Shown: positions 1 to 8,960, counted from the stretch's first letter. The stretch is DNA of 41,524 nucleotides from CAZFUY01 sp964522445 (GCA_964522445.1 CAZFUY010000010.1:1-41524), one strand, 5' to 3'. The notes: generated from the sequence alone by a model not told the origin. Numbers and translations: made by a program.

Positions 1-28
1 ACAGTTACCGATTTAAAGACTCAACTAA

Positions 29-340
29 AAACAAGGAGAAAAAAACAAAAGAATAGCGGATGCAATTAAACGAATTTCATCAGTTGAATTAGGTATTACT
101 ATATCGTTAGACGATGTGCAGTTATTAGGCCCGTTTGATCATATTTATAGCGACAATTACTTAGACAAAGATAGAATAAATACTCATTATGTTGTTCTAG
201 CTTACCAGCTAAATATGAAAAACAATATGGGCATAGTGTCGGACAATCAACACTCTGAAATAAAATGGTGGTCAAAACACAGTCTGCTAGATGCCGTTGA
301 TGTCCACAAAAATACGAAAGCATATTTCACGGCTGACTAA
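29..340 (+). pseudogene. Decayed GDP-mannose mannosyl hydrolase (Nudix, Gmm-like) fragment
   Basis: The reading frame from about 50 to 340 resembles the C-terminal two thirds of Gmm-type Nudix hydrolases. It has a 'SSVELG' helix like the Nudix-box end, then 'FDHIYSDNYL', 'THYVVLAYQL' and 'VHKNTKAYF', which match the family block by block. The N-terminal third with the GGR part of the Nudix box is missing. In-frame stops at 14-16 and 26-28 lie just upstream, no ATG starts the frame, and the A-rich stretch 38-50 looks like the decay point. Gmm cleaves GDP-sugars. This copy lacks part of the metal-binding Nudix box and is probably inactive. The window begins here, so a frameshift joining an upstream part cannot be excluded. 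Confidence 0.6.
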
Positions 341-348
341 GCTTCTAT

Positions 349-561
349 TTATAAACCGCCTCCGCCTGTAGGTGGTGTATTACTGCGACCAGGAACTCTA
401 TTTGGGTATAACCTTCTTTTATTATTAGTCCATCCTGAACCCGCAGATGCAAAAGAAGGTAGTGCTGCCATTGTTACAATGGCAGGTGTCGTATAGGCTG
501 CTTTCTTTATAAAATCTCGGCGGCCCTGTTTAATTTCTGATTTATTTTTCGAATTATCCAT
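349..561 (-). CDS. Small Tat-signal peptide protein, function unknown
   Basis: A 70-residue protein preceded by a strong AGGAG at the right distance from the ATG. Residues 14-40 form a twin-arginine-like export signal: 'RRDFIKK', a hydrophobic stretch, then 'SFASA' as a likely cleavage site. That leaves a mature peptide of only about 30 residues, basic in the middle (NNKRR, NRVPGR) and ending in PPTGGGGL. No family is recognised. It lies about 50 bases downstream of the VPVPA-CTERM gene on the same strand, so the two may share a transcript. The good ribosome site and clear signal argue for a real gene. Confidence 0.6.
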   Translation of the reverse strand: MDNSKNKSEIKQGRRDFIKKAAYTTPAIVTMAALPSFASAGSGWTNNKRRLYPNRVPGRSNTPPTGGGGL

Positions 562-612
562 AATAGTTACTCCTGATATAGCGTTCCTTAATTGTAAAAC
601 ATCTTCTCTTTG

Positions 613-1227
613 TTATATAGCACAACCTGTATGCTGTTTTCTGCGGCTTCTGATAAAACCTGATAAAAATACCAGACCGGAACCAAACAACCATGTAGCA
701 GCTGGAACAGGTACTGCTGTGACAGTATAGGAGCTTGCAGTCCAGTTACCCTGAATATATGTATTAGCAACAAACTCATCAATAATAGTAGCATCAGGCA
801 CTCCACCATTAAAGGCAAAATCGTTCTCCCCCGATGAAGAGAATGAGTGATTAGCCGTTATTGCTCTATAGCTAAGACCATCAAGTGCTCCATTTAGAAA
901 ATACATATAAGGGCCACCCAGAATATCATCACTATCACTATAACTGATATCACCAATAGTAATATTCATATTGTTATAAGTAGTAGAAAAATCAATATAA
1001 GTTATACCAGCAGCAAGACTAATATCTTCCAGATACTGACTATCATCAAATACCCCTGCCGCTGTTACCTCATTACCCACAGCCACGCCAAAGGGGTTGT
1101 TTGCATCAGCAATTGTAATTTGACCAGTCAGTGTAAAATTAACCATGGCCGCCTGAGCAGAACCAGCAGCAAGAATAAGCAAGCATAAAATGCTTCTTGA
1201 TACTGTCTTTTTAGTAGTATTTTTCAT
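613..1227 (-). CDS. VPLPA/PEP-CTERM-type sorting domain exported protein
   Basis: A 204-residue protein starting at the ATG at 1227. The open frame extends 24 codons further upstream, but the signal peptide begins here and a GGAA lies in front. Residues 1-27 are a Sec signal peptide (basic start, 'ILCLLILAAGSAQA'). The middle is a Ser/Asn/Gly-rich, beta-type secreted domain. The C-terminus from residue 172 has 'VPVPAATWLFGSG', a hydrophobic helix and 'RSRRK', the tripartite signal of the VPLPA variant of PEP-CTERM. Such proteins are processed by an exosortase and are often linked to exopolysaccharide or the cell surface. No exosortase gene is in the window. The short tail after RSRRK ('QHTGCAI') is a little longer than usual. 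Confidence 0.8.
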   Translation of the reverse strand: MKNTTKKTVSRSILCLLILAAGSAQAAMVNFTLTGQITIADANNPFGVAVGNEVTAAGVFDDSQYLEDISLAAGITYIDFSTTYNNMNITIGDISYSDSDDILGGPYMYFLNGALDGLSYRAITANHSFSSSGENDFAFNGGVPDATIIDEFVANTYIQGNWTASSYTVTAVPVPAATWLFGSGLVFLSGFIRSRRKQHTGCAI

Positions 1228-1678
1228 ATTTATATAATTCCAACAACAAAGTTTAAAATTAGATCCCCTGAAACGCATCTTACTTATAAGACCACTCAAC
1301 TATAGCTCCCCCAAAAAGGTGGCTATATACTCAATATATTTCAACAATTAATCACTATGCAAAAAAAGAGCCTATATATTTTTTTAATAGTTTTTTCATA
1401 TACTTATATGGGGTTTATTTTTGTCTACGCATGAAAACACAATAAACAATGTAAAATATACCGACACCCCTGTTAATTATTCCGTCAATTAACAGGGTAT
1501 TCATATCATTTTTTATCCACTACATAACCATCCTCTGTCCATTGATTTAATATTTTTTAGGCCTCTCACTCATAAAACAACTGGTCAGAAATTCCCTGGC
1601 CAATATTTATTGGCCCATTGTCTTTAATCAAATGCACGTAAAATAACAGGAATCACAACCTTTGTTATAAGCCACAAT
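1228..1678. other. Intergenic region with two perfect inverted repeats
   Basis: No convincing coding frame. Positions 1468-1478 and 1487-1497 form an 11-bp perfect inverted repeat with an 8-base loop. Positions 1598-1615 form an 8+2+8 palindrome centred on AATATTTATT, 64 bases after the msrB stop. Neither has a classical T-run on the msrB strand. They may be transcript ends for msrB or operators for the VPVPA-CTERM gene. The rest is AT-rich with nothing recognised. Confidence 0.5.
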
Positions 1679-2242
1679 TCACTTACTTGCCATTTTAAAT
1701 ATTTTTAAAAAAGATCCATAACCTTTTTCTGTTAATTTATCTTTTGGTATAAAGTTCATTGCTGCGGAGTTTATACAATACCTCAGGCCTGTTGGCTTTG
1801 GCCCATCAGTAAACACATGCCCTAAATGGGAATTAGCATTTTTACTTCTTACTTCTGTTCGAGGCAAAAAGAACATAATATTATCTTTGCGCTCTACTAT
1901 ATTTTTTTCAACTAGAGGTCGAGTGAAACTTGGCCAGCCTGTACCTGACTTAAATTTATCCTTTGATGAGAACAGAGGTTCACCACTGGCTATATCAACA
2001 TAGATACCTTCTCTCTTTTCATCCCAGTATTTATTTTCAAAGGGTGGTTCTGTTGCCTCTTTCTGAGTAACAGAATATTGCAGTGATGTTAAACGTTTTT
2101 TAAGTATATTATCCGATGGTTTTATATAGTGCTGTACCTGATTTTTAAAAGATATTTTTCCCGCTTCCATGTCATAATTTTCATTTGCAAAAGTGGTTAT
2201 TGAAAGGCTGCTTAGTATAGATATCAGAAGTATATTTTTCAT
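1679..2242 (-). CDS. msrB: Exported peptide-methionine (R)-S-oxide reductase, zinc-less form
   Basis: A 187-residue MsrB. Conserved blocks are 'KSGTGWPSF' (99-106), 'VRSKNANSHLGHVF' (131-144) and 'GLRYCINSAAMNFIP' (152-166), with the catalytic cysteine at 156. The enzyme reduces methionine-R-sulfoxide in damaged proteins. The two CxxC pairs that bind structural zinc in many MsrB proteins are absent ('DIASGEPLF' replaces CxxCGxPLF), so this is the metal-free type. A Sec signal peptide covers residues 1-19 (MKNILLISIL... then FAN), so it should act in the periplasm. No fused or neighbouring MsrA is present. The gene stands alone, downstream of the double-kinase gene. Confidence 0.88.
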   Translation of the reverse strand: MKNILLISILSSLSITTFANENYDMEAGKISFKNQVQHYIKPSDNILKKRLTSLQYSVTQKEATEPPFENKYWDEKREGIYVDIASGEPLFSSKDKFKSGTGWPSFTRPLVEKNIVERKDNIMFFLPRTEVRSKNANSHLGHVFTDGPKPTGLRYCINSAAMNFIPKDKLTEKGYGSFLKIFKMASK

Positions 2243-2316
2243 GCTTAGTTTTCTACAGATTCTGCTCTTATAAGACTATGACTGTAGTTTACTTATTTTG
2301 TTCATATTTTTTTCAA

Positions 2317-2343
2317 CAACTATAGACTGAAAGTCCATAGTTG
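2317..2343. repeat. Short hairpin repeat, related copy at 10987
   Basis: Arms at 2317-2328 and 2332-2343 pair with one mismatch around a GAA loop. A related but degraded sequence ('CAACAACTATGGGCTGAAAATC') lies at 10987-11008, which suggests a small dispersed element. Confidence 0.45.
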
Positions 2344-2360
2344 CTACTTTAGCTAACTTT

Positions 2361-2386
2361 GGTGGATCCGCTACGCTTGATCCACC
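2361..2386. repeat. Inverted repeat of GGTGGATC / GATCCACC
   Basis: Perfect 8-bp arms (2361-2368 and 2379-2386) around a 10-base loop, followed on the plus strand by CTACTTTTTCTT. It lies between the kinase stop and the msrB start. It looks like a dispersed intergenic repeat. A terminator role for the kinase gene is possible but the T-run is on the wrong strand. Confidence 0.5.
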
Positions 2387-2410
2387 CTACTTTTTCTTAA
2401 ATAATAGCAG

Positions 2411-4117
2411 CTAAAGGAACTGACCTGCCCAATGAATCCATTGACTAACAAGTTTATTAAGCGCATTAAAATAATGGGAATTATAAAAAAGAAAGAGTAT
2501 TACGCAAAACAATTCGACAAGGAAAAATAGCATTACTAATTTCTTTATTTTAAATGTTTCTTTTACTTCTATCTTTATCTTTTCTTTTATCTGTTTTTTA
2601 ATTGACTCTAGCTTTATTTTATTAAGACCAGAAATAACCATACTAAAAGAACCGTAATTTCCATTTGAATCCTGCTCTATCATTTTTAACAGAATATTTT
2701 GCAGCCGGACATCAAGTTTATTAAATTTTGAATCAAGCTTAATACAGCCTCTATTTATCTCTGGCTTTGAGCCGGTTAGCATCTGATAAAATATAATGCC
2801 AGCACTGTATACATCATGCTTCTTATCAATACCTGTTTTATCATGAGGCTGATACCAGTCTTTTTGCCCTTTAGCTGCTGAATAATGAGCACCATGACCA
2901 AAATCTGATATTTTTATCCTGTCTTTATCATCAAAAAGAATATTACTTGGCCGCAAATCACCATGAATAATTTTATATTTATGAGCATGCTGCATGGCAT
3001 TACATATCTGCCTGGCATAAGTCATAAATTTGTCCATTGAATAAGGGCGCAATAGCCGATCTTGCAGACTGCCCCTGTTCATATATTCCATTACTACAAT
3101 AAATGTTTTTTTATTTTTTGATGTTCCCAGGATTTTAATAATATTAGGATGATCTATCTGACTAAGAATTTTAGCTTCTCTATAACCTGCTTTACTATTT
3201 ATACCTTTTTTAATTACCAGTAGATTATTATTTATTTTATTTTCAAATAAATACACTGCGCCATATTGGTCACGTTTTATAATATCAAGCAGGGAAAATT
3301 TATTTCTAATGCTCTCAGCAATATCATCTGCCTCAGCTTTCTGCCCACTATCAAGATGTGCGCCCTGTATAATATGTAGCAGGCGTAAGCGTATTTCTTC
3401 TGCTGACTGAGGTCTGTTCTCAATATTTGTTTCTAAACACTGTTCAATAAGTTTTGCCAGAGGGCTGGGTAAATCTCTCATGCTTGCTGAAAGATTATCA
3501 AAATAAGCTGTTGGCAATTCATTGGTAAACAACTGATACATTAATACACCCAGTGAATAGATATCACTCAGGTAACTAACAGTCTCTGGTGCTGTAAATT
3601 GCTCTGGTGACATATAGTCAGGTGTACCCAGAATATTTTCTGGCCGACCACTGGCTGCTAACCAGGCAATACCAAAATCCAGAATATGAACATGACCATC
3701 AGCATCAATTAATATATTTGCGGGTTTGATATCACGATGAATAACACCGTTCTTATGTGCACAGGCAATGCCTTTGCATATCTGTAATATCAGATTAATT
3801 TTCTTATCGGGTGACAATTCATTCTCTTGCATAATCTCTGATAGATCATGCCCCTGAATAAATTCCATAACAAAATAAGGCCTGCCCTTTGCCGTTAATC
3901 CTCGATCAATGATATGAATAATATTAGGGTGGTTGAGCTGGGCAACAACCAGAGATTCCTGATCGAACAGGCTTTTAGCTTCATCATCCCAGAGAAGTTC
4001 TGCAGATAAAAACTTGATAGCGACGATACGATTAAGTGAGAGTTGCCTGGCCTTATATACTTTGGCCATGCCCCCCTGGGCAAGTTCGTTGAGGTCTGAG
4101 TAGCCGGCTAATTCCAT
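2411..4117 (-). CDS. Membrane-anchored Ser/Thr protein kinase with two tandem kinase domains
   Basis: A 568-residue protein. The first kinase domain (about 7-250) is complete: 'LAQGGMAKVYKA' glycine loop, VAIK lysine 35, 'HRDIKPANIL' (127-136), DFG 147-149 and 'GTPDYMSPEQ'. The second (about 273-500) keeps the fold with 'HGDLRPSNIL' (385-394), DFG 405-407 and 'DVYSAG'. It has a weak glycine loop, no APE-type motif and HGD instead of HRD, so it may be a weak kinase or a pseudokinase. Residues 527-547 form a transmembrane helix near the C-terminus, placing both kinase domains in the cytoplasm with a short outer tail. Hanks-type kinases phosphorylate Ser/Thr of partner proteins. No phosphatase or FHA gene is adjacent, so targets are unknown. 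Confidence 0.88.
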   Translation of the reverse strand: MELAGYSDLNELAQGGMAKVYKARQLSLNRIVAIKFLSAELLWDDEAKSLFDQESLVVAQLNHPNIIHIIDRGLTAKGRPYFVMEFIQGHDLSEIMQENELSPDKKINLILQICKGIACAHKNGVIHRDIKPANILIDADGHVHILDFGIAWLAASGRPENILGTPDYMSPEQFTAPETVSYLSDIYSLGVLMYQLFTNELPTAYFDNLSASMRDLPSPLAKLIEQCLETNIENRPQSAEEIRLRLLHIIQGAHLDSGQKAEADDIAESIRNKFSLLDIIKRDQYGAVYLFENKINNNLLVIKKGINSKAGYREAKILSQIDHPNIIKILGTSKNKKTFIVVMEYMNRGSLQDRLLRPYSMDKFMTYARQICNAMQHAHKYKIIHGDLRPSNILFDDKDRIKISDFGHGAHYSAAKGQKDWYQPHDKTGIDKKHDVYSAGIIFYQMLTGSKPEINRGCIKLDSKFNKLDVRLQNILLKMIEQDSNGNYGSFSMVISGLNKIKLESIKKQIKEKIKIEVKETFKIKKLVMLFFLVELFCVILFLFYNSHYFNALNKLVSQWIHWAGQFL

Positions 4118-4226
4118 TTATTTAGTATAGATCAATTATATGATGCCACTATTTAATGTGCTGATTTACTGAGTAATAAGATTTAAAATAAACAACACTT
4201 ATAATTATTTAATAAACAGAGGGAAT

Positions 4227-4892
4227 ATGAAAAATCTTATTCATAACACAGTGATGTTACTAATCTTTCTCTCAGTAGCCCCTTCTATTGTTTCGGCTAA
4301 CCCACCTCCCGCCTATGAAGGCAGGAAGCTGTATGTTTCCTATTGTCAGTTATGCCACGGAATCAAAGGCAAAGGAGACGGCCCTCTGGCTAAAGCAATG
4401 AAAATTAACCCGGCAGATTTAAAAACAACCGTTCGTGCTCGAAGTGATACCATCCTCACCAAAATTATCACTGGAAAAGGTCGTCAAACCATAACGGGGC
4501 GAGACCGCCATAACCTGCTCAGTGATGCGATGCCTGAATGGAAAGATGTCTTTAACGACTCTCAAATTAAATCATTAATTGCCTACCTTCGTTTTTTGGG
4601 TAATAGTAAACACAAACTGATGGGCGATCCCAAAATTGGCATGCATCTCTACCAGACATATTGTTCTGTCTGCCACGGTATAGAAGGTGATGGTGATGGC
4701 ATTATGACAAATCTAATGGGCATTATGCCTATGGATCACACCAACCCAAATGAAACCAGCCGGCTGAGTAACAAAGAACTGGTTAAAAGTATTCAGCATG
4801 GAAAAGGTCGATATATGCCGGCCTGGCAGGATATTCTTAGTCAAAGCGACATTGAAGCACTGGTCAGTTATATTCGACTTCTCTCACATTAA
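4227..4892 (+). CDS. Exported dihaem cytochrome c
   Basis: A 221-residue protein with a Sec signal peptide (1-24, ending 'SIVSA') and two class-I cytochrome c domains in tandem. Haem sites are CQLCH (40-44) and CSVCH (146-150). Likely axial methionines are in 'AMPEWKD' (M102) and 'YMPAWQD' (M197). It is probably a periplasmic electron carrier. GAGGGA lies just before the ATG. It is followed by two co-directional genes (SemiSWEET, unknown) after 33 and 46 bases. The physiological partner cannot be told from here. Confidence 0.9.
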   Translation: MKNLIHNTVMLLIFLSVAPSIVSANPPPAYEGRKLYVSYCQLCHGIKGKGDGPLAKAMKINPADLKTTVRARSDTILTKIITGKGRQTITGRDRHNLLSDAMPEWKDVFNDSQIKSLIAYLRFLGNSKHKLMGDPKIGMHLYQTYCSVCHGIEGDGDGIMTNLMGIMPMDHTNPNETSRLSNKELVKSIQHGKGRYMPAWQDILSQSDIEALVSYIRLLSH

Positions 4893-4925
4893 TCCAGAGA
4901 TTAAATACCATTAAGGCACTTTAAA

Positions 4926-5228
4926 ATGAATTTAGCAGAATTATTTGGCTGGCTGGCTTCCATATTTACCACGATTATATTTTTACCACAGCTCATCAAA
5001 GCGCTTAAAACAAAAATGACCAGTGATATATCAATGTGGATGTTGGTTCTTTCAATAATTGGCAATGGTTTCTGGTTTGCTCATTCCAGTTTAACCGACA
5101 ATTTACCATTGCGTGTTTGTGCAACACTTATTATTATAATCACTATGACATTGATTATTTTTAAATATATTAATGAAAAGTCTGCTATAAAAACTGAGGC
5201 AGAACTGGCTCTGGAAAAAAACAAATAA
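4926..5228 (+). CDS. SemiSWEET-family (PQ-loop) small membrane transporter
   Basis: A 100-residue protein with three transmembrane helices and the PQ motif at residues 21-22 ('FLPQLIKALKTK'), followed by 'TSDISMWML', typical of bacterial SemiSWEET (MtN3-type) half-transporters. These act as dimers and carry small sugars, though substrates vary. Length fits the family. It probably shares a transcript with the cytochrome gene upstream. No functional link between the two is evident. Confidence 0.85.
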   Translation: MNLAELFGWLASIFTTIIFLPQLIKALKTKMTSDISMWMLVLSIIGNGFWFAHSSLTDNLPLRVCATLIIIITMTLIIFKYINEKSAIKTEAELALEKNK

Positions 5229-5274
5229 TTTTAAAATATATCTAAACAGAGAATTTTATTTTTTTAAAACCCTT

Positions 5275-5613
5275 ATGAAAAATAACTTACCATTACCACA
5301 GAATAAAAAGCTCTCTGTTATATACAGAGTTGAAGCAGGCTGTCTGGGTCCTGACGGAAAAGACCACATTGAAGATTTCTGTAAATTTGCCCAAACAAAA
5401 ATTGAATCTATTGATGCTGATTTTGTTCACTGGGAAATCATACCAAGACACGATAAAAATCAGAATGAAATGCAGTACAAAGTAAACAATAAAAATTTAA
5501 ATCACGATAAAGCTGCAAAGTATCTGGAGATTTTTAATAAAAACCTTGATGAGTTTGAATGCCATTTAGGTGATAAACTGGCTATTCTTATTGATGAGTA
5601 CCTCGGTTATTAA
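5275..5613 (+). CDS. Uncharacterised small soluble protein
   Basis: A 112-residue acidic protein without signal peptide or membrane segment, and not recognised. It begins 'MKNNLPLPQNKKLSVIYRVE' and contains 'CLGPDGKDHIEDFC' (two cysteines around an acidic stretch) and a C-terminal helical part. It lies 46 bases after the SemiSWEET gene and convergent with the aminotransferase gene, only 19 bases apart. The ribosome site is weak. The coding character (even codon use, no stops) and position support a real gene. Confidence 0.6.
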   Translation: MKNNLPLPQNKKLSVIYRVEAGCLGPDGKDHIEDFCKFAQTKIESIDADFVHWEIIPRHDKNQNEMQYKVNNKNLNHDKAAKYLEIFNKNLDEFECHLGDKLAILIDEYLGY

Positions 5614-5632
5614 GTAAAGTTCAGAATACTAC

Positions 5633-6874
5633 TCAAGCCACTTCTAAAATAACTTCTTTTATAATAGCGCCTATTGTATCGATATCGTCCATATTAAAAG
5701 CCATTGGTAATCTTAAGTCACATGCATAAGAAATAATTTTAGTTGTGTTACCTAATTTTGGTGTTTCATCAAAAGAATATAACCAGTTGCGAAAATCACG
5801 CGCATTATCTTCTTTTCCAAAAACCTGTATCTTTACGCCTTTTTCATCCGCTCGCTTAACAAAAGCATTCACATTTTTTTTATTAAAACCAACAAGATTA
5901 AACTGCAAACTATCCCCTACATGCTCTGCACTATCTACAGCACTGGGAATATGAATATGATTAACGCCGGTCAATATAGATATTAATCGCTCATGTTTTT
6001 CTTTATACGAAGCAATTCTTTCGTCGATCAATTCAATTTGAGGGCGCAAAATTGCAGCGGTTAAATTATTCATGCGCAAACTAAAGTTAGGCACTTCAAA
6101 TTTAATATTTTCAAATATATTGTCATCCATTGGACGTGATAAATGTTTTTTGTATAGCCCTTCATAAGAGCCTGCTGCAAGAATACAGTAGGCAGCAAGC
6201 GCATCATCATTGGTTGCAATAAAGCCGCCCTCACCTGAATTCAACATTTTATGGCTTTGAGTGCTATAACATGCAATCTCACAATGATGGCCCACAAAAC
6301 TGTTTTTAGCTTTATTATCAGTATTCCAGCGTTTGCCCAGGCCATGAGCACAGTCTTCAATTAATCTTATATTATGCTCATCGCATAAAGCTTTAATTTT
6401 ATCCAGCTCTGAAATATGGCCACGCATATGGGATAAAATAAAATATTTTACATCAGGCTGTTGTGCAATTTGCTCTTCAAAATGTTCAAGATCAATAACA
6501 TATTGATCATTACATTCAATATAAACAGGAACAGCATTGGCATGAACAATACTGCTCGGAACAGCAGTAAAGGTAAAAGCATTGGTAAAAACTTTTTCGC
6601 CAGGCTGAACCCCCATGGATTTGAGGGCAATAAACATAGCGCTGCCACAGGAGTTAACCGCTACAACATATTTATGTCCTGTGTATTGGCTAAAAGTAAA
6701 TTCCAGTTTTGAAACTTCACTTTCATTAGCAGGAAAAGAATCTTTATCATCGGTGCTACTGCTATCGATATGACCATATCGATAGAGCATGCCATTTTCC
6801 ATCAGGCTGACTGCATTACTAATTCCCTGTGAGGGAATCGGGTTAGGAGTGTCAAAACTTTTAGTAAATTTCAC
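5633..6874 (-). CDS. DegT/DnrJ/EryC1/StrS-family PLP aminotransferase
   Basis: A 413-residue fold-type I PLP enzyme. Visible marks are 'VNSCGSAMFIAL' (73-84, cofactor phosphate site), 'LIEDCAHGLG' (171-180, D174 for the pyridine nitrogen) and 'YSTQSHKMLNSGEGGF' (203-218, K209 forms the Schiff base). The family aminates keto-sugars or makes related amino compounds for surface polysaccharide or antibiotic pathways. No sugar-nucleotide genes are adjacent except the dead Gmm fragment 5 kb away, so the substrate is open. It starts with GTG and a weak ribosome site. Confidence 0.85.
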   Translation of the reverse strand: MKFTKSFDTPNPIPSQGISNAVSLMENGMLYRYGHIDSSSTDDKDSFPANESEVSKLEFTFSQYTGHKYVVAVNSCGSAMFIALKSMGVQPGEKVFTNAFTFTAVPSSIVHANAVPVYIECNDQYVIDLEHFEEQIAQQPDVKYFILSHMRGHISELDKIKALCDEHNIRLIEDCAHGLGKRWNTDNKAKNSFVGHHCEIACYSTQSHKMLNSGEGGFIATNDDALAAYCILAAGSYEGLYKKHLSRPMDDNIFENIKFEVPNFSLRMNNLTAAILRPQIELIDERIASYKEKHERLISILTGVNHIHIPSAVDSAEHVGDSLQFNLVGFNKKNVNAFVKRADEKGVKIQVFGKEDNARDFRNWLYSFDETPKLGNTTKIISYACDLRLPMAFNMDDIDTIGAIIKEVILEVA

Positions 6875-6963
6875 GATATAACCAAGAGCAAGTATTAAAG
6901 TGCGCGGTATTCTAACACAATCACAAACAAATGAGGCCAGACCATTTCTAAATTTAACAGATA

Positions 6964-8766
6964 TTAACTAGCAGACTCTTTCTTCCTTATTTTTTTATCT
7001 TTTCTTTTTTTGGCCCTGACTTTATCTTTCTTGCGTTTTTGGGGTTTCTTCACAGCGGGTTTATCTGCACTTTTAGCTTTAGCACTCACGACACGTGAGA
7101 TATTTAATTGCTGACCCGATACCCAGGTTTTTTTCAGATCATTGAAAACTTCTTTAGGCATATGATCAGGCAAATCAACCAGACTGTAGTCTTCATGAAT
7201 ATCTATACGACCAATATCTTTGCTATCCAGACCCGCTTCATTAGCAATAGCGCCCATGATATTGCCAGGTTTTACCTTATGATTATGACCGACTTCAATG
7301 CGGTAACTCACCATGTCTTTATTCTGTGATGAATCTTTTCTGGGTGAACGTTCACGTTCTTTACGTGGTTTTCTTTTAGCTGAATCCGCTCTATCACCTC
7401 GCTGGCCTTCTTCTTTCCAGCTTTTATCTGTTTTACGTTGTGGCTTATTTTGCAACAGGAAGGGAATATCCCCCTGTAACATCTGGGCAAGGGCTGCCGC
7501 AATTTCCAGCGCCGGTACATTATGCTCCTGCTGATACTGTTCAATCATCTGATAAAACAGCCCCATTTCTTCTGTCGCTAATGTATCGGTAATACGCTGT
7601 TTAAATTTGACGATACGCTGGTCATTGATTAGCTCAGTTGAAGGCAGATCCATCATTTCGATCTCCTTTTTGGTGGCTCTTTCAATGGCGTTTAATAAAC
7701 GCTTTTCACGAGGCGCAACAAATAGAATGGCATCCCCTTTGCGACCCGCACGACCTGTGCGACCAATACGATGTATATAGGATTCTGTATCATGTGGGAT
7801 ATCATAATTCACCACATGGCTGATTCGCTGTACATCAAGGCCACGCGCCGCTACATCTGTAGCCACTAAAATATCCAGTTTTCCATCTTTTAAAGCTTTA
7901 ATAGTGCGTTCACGTATGCTTTGCTGAATATCACCATTAATGGCTGATGCAGCATAACCACGGGCTTCCAGTTTTCCTGCCAGCTCAACGGTTGAATTTT
8001 TAGTGCGCACAAAAACAATCATCGCATCAAATTCTTCAGCTTCAAGAATCCGGGTTAAGGCATCCAGTTTATGCATACCACTAACCACCCAGAAACGCTG
8101 ATGAATAGTATCTGCTGTTGCCGTCTTAACCTTGATAGTAATCTGTTCAGGATTATTTAAATATTTGGTCGCAATGCGACGAATCTGTTGCGGCATAGTA
8201 GCCGAAAACAATGCAATTTGTCTCTCTTCTGGTGTTTGTTCAAGTATCCATTCAACATCGTCAATAAAGCCCATACGCAGCATTTCATCGGCTTCATCCA
8301 GCACCAATGCACTGAGATTACCCAGTTTTAATGTGCCTCGGCGCATATGATCCATTACACGCCCCGGCGTACCGACCACAACATGCACACCACGCTCTAA
8401 AGCTCGAATTTGCCCGCGGTAATCCTGTCCACCATAAACAGGTAATACGTGAAAACCTTTCATATGCTTTGCATACTTCTGAAAAGCCTCCGCCACCTGA
8501 ATGGCCAGTTCGCGCGTGGGAGCCAGTACTAACACCTGTGGATCTTTCTGTTTTAAATCAAGATTGGAAATCAGCGGCAGTGCAAAAGCAGCTGTTTTAC
8601 CTGTGCCCGTTTGAGCCTGCCCAATGATATCTCGACCATCCAGTAATAAAGGAATGGTTTCTGCCTGAATGGGTGACGGGGCTTCATAACCCACATCATC
8701 TAATGCTTTTAATAATGATTTATTCAGCGCTAATTGATTAAACGCGGTTACCGTATCGGTAGACAT
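6964..8766 (-). CDS. deaD: DEAD-box ATP-dependent RNA helicase DeaD/CsdA
   Basis: A 600-residue helicase. Motifs in order: Q-motif region 'YEAPSPIQAETIP', AQTGTGKT (51-58), 'APTREL' (82-87), 'TPGR', DEAD (157-160), SAT (188-190), 'ARGLD' and 'HRIGRTGRAGR'. After the two RecA-like domains comes a DbpA-type RNA-binding domain (about 480-555, 'VSYRIEVGHNHKVKPGNIMGA' region). The protein ends in a very Lys/Arg-rich tail, as in DeaD. It unwinds RNA in ribosome assembly and cold adaptation. The leader upstream is long (about 190 nt to a possible promoter), which is usual for deaD. Confidence 0.95.
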   Translation of the reverse strand: MSTDTVTAFNQLALNKSLLKALDDVGYEAPSPIQAETIPLLLDGRDIIGQAQTGTGKTAAFALPLISNLDLKQKDPQVLVLAPTRELAIQVAEAFQKYAKHMKGFHVLPVYGGQDYRGQIRALERGVHVVVGTPGRVMDHMRRGTLKLGNLSALVLDEADEMLRMGFIDDVEWILEQTPEERQIALFSATMPQQIRRIATKYLNNPEQITIKVKTATADTIHQRFWVVSGMHKLDALTRILEAEEFDAMIVFVRTKNSTVELAGKLEARGYAASAINGDIQQSIRERTIKALKDGKLDILVATDVAARGLDVQRISHVVNYDIPHDTESYIHRIGRTGRAGRKGDAILFVAPREKRLLNAIERATKKEIEMMDLPSTELINDQRIVKFKQRITDTLATEEMGLFYQMIEQYQQEHNVPALEIAAALAQMLQGDIPFLLQNKPQRKTDKSWKEEGQRGDRADSAKRKPRKERERSPRKDSSQNKDMVSYRIEVGHNHKVKPGNIMGAIANEAGLDSKDIGRIDIHEDYSLVDLPDHMPKEVFNDLKKTWVSGQQLNISRVVSAKAKSADKPAVKKPQKRKKDKVRAKKRKDKKIRKKESAS

Positions 8767-8960
8767 GTGTTGTACCTGAAAATAGATGTAATAGATGAAA
8801 AGCCAGGTGTTAGCTGGAATCTCCTGAAACCTCTGTCCGTAGAGTTCGAGTCAAAGCCAGAAGAGGCACATAGTTTAACGTTTTGAGTGTTATGTTGCAT
8901 GTTTTATTTGCAGTAACGGGGTATTCCCCTTAAATTTGTCATTTTAAATTGTCGAATAAT

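Noticed and set aside
2361..2400. Rho-independent terminator after the GGTGGATC hairpin
   Set aside because: The T-run follows on the plus strand, while both flanking genes are on the minus strand; kept only as a repeat.
8331..8627. 98-codon open frame on the plus strand
   Set aside because: It lies wholly antisense within deaD, whose conserved motifs fix the real strand.
8840..8880. tRNA-like GTTCGAGTC stretch
   Set aside because: No acceptor or anticodon stems can be built around it.
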